DNA of 12,735 bases, taken from contig CAMOTT010000042.1 of NCBI GenBank assembly GCA_946626015.1, positions 1 to 12,735 of the forward strand, in the 5' to 3' direction. Each line of letters starts with the position of its first letter. Position 1 is the first letter of the stretch. The notes beneath the pieces were generated by a model, which saw only the letters and a program-made list of their open reading frames with translations, was not told the DNA's origin and did no database searches. This document shows positions 12,536-12,735 of this stretch, piece after piece. Origin of the DNA: an uncultured Clostridia bacterium (GTDB taxonomy: Bacteria > Bacillota > Clostridia > Oscillospirales > Acutalibacteraceae). The position numbers and the translations under genes were made by a program.

Positions 12536-12735
12536 TCAAAGCTTTGAAACAAAGTTTTCGACCCTTTGCGCAGCCTCTTTCAGATGATCTATGGAATAGC
12601 AGTAGGAGGCGCGCACGTGCCCCTCTCCGCTTTCGCCGAAGGCGCTGCCGGGTATGAGGGCGACTCTTTCCGACACAAGCAGCTGCTTGCAGAATTCATC
12701 CGAGGACAGCCCGAACCGTTTGATGGACGGGAAGG
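12536..12735 (-). CDS. C-terminal fragment of a class I/II PLP-dependent aminotransferase
   Basis: About 66 residues end at TGA (12538-12536). The segment VALIPGSAFGESGEGHVRAS followed by Y matches the C-terminal domain of aspartate/aromatic-type aminotransferases. There the PGSAFG loop and the Arg of VRASY bind the substrate carboxylate. FGLSSDEFCKQLL before it and a final helix (HLKEAAQRVENFVSKL) also fit. The PLP-lysine lies outside the window, so the exact substrate cannot be decided; an AspC/PatA-like enzyme is most likely. No terminator is seen before the peptide promoter. Confidence 0.85.
   Translation of the reverse strand, partial: FPSIKRFGLSSDEFCKQLLVSERVALIPGSAFGESGEGHVRASYCYSIDHLKEAAQRVENFVSKL

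Overview
The window looks like chromosomal DNA of a Gram-positive Clostridia member, most likely Oscillospiraceae/Ruminococcus-like. This rests on the rplS-lepB order, strong GGAGG ribosome binding sites, frequent TTG/GTG starts, TTGACA/TATAAT-type promoters with 17-nt spacers, and Firmicutes-style cell-wall genes. The assignment is an inference from gene content; no 16S or other marker is present.

Layout, left to right. (1) 1-2200, plus strand: the tail of an alpha/beta hydrolase, then a promoter and structured leader, rplS (ribosomal protein L19), a very long intercistronic hairpin with a T-tract, and two overlapping signal peptidase I genes. A bidirectional terminator closes the block. (2) 2229-5094, minus strand: an ABC exporter operon read as permease (Wzm/TagG type), ATPase with a C-terminal Wzt-like domain, then a four-helix membrane protein I do not recognise. 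(3) 5176-6342, minus: a fructokinase-type PfkB sugar kinase with its own promoter and terminator. (4) 6540-7178, minus: a PPC-domain (DUF296) protein downstream of tRNA-Pro(CGG), the tRNA having a clear promoter and terminator. (5) 7251-7513, plus: a frameshifted C-terminal remnant of an IS3-family transposase, followed by a terminator. (6) 7579-11222, plus: an operon of alpha/beta hydrolase, a MurF-type ligase with an N-terminal membrane region, and ddl. The last two make D-Ala-D-Ala and attach it to the peptidoglycan precursor. (7) 11223-11888: a long AT-rich intergenic region with a strong terminator and a cluster of DnaA-box-like 9-mers. (8) 11883-12503, minus: a tandem duplication, each copy carrying its own promoter, an inverted repeat in the leader, a strong RBS, a 42-codon gene for an acidic amphipathic peptide, and a GC-rich terminator hairpin. 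(9) 12536-12735, minus: the C-terminus of a class I/II aminotransferase.

How they fit together: much of the window serves the cell envelope (signal peptidases, glycan-type exporter, MurF-like ligase, Ddl). The parts least explained by known families are the duplicated 42-aa peptide genes and the neighbouring DnaA-box cluster. The unidentified membrane protein of the ABC operon and the long hairpin between rplS and lepB come next.
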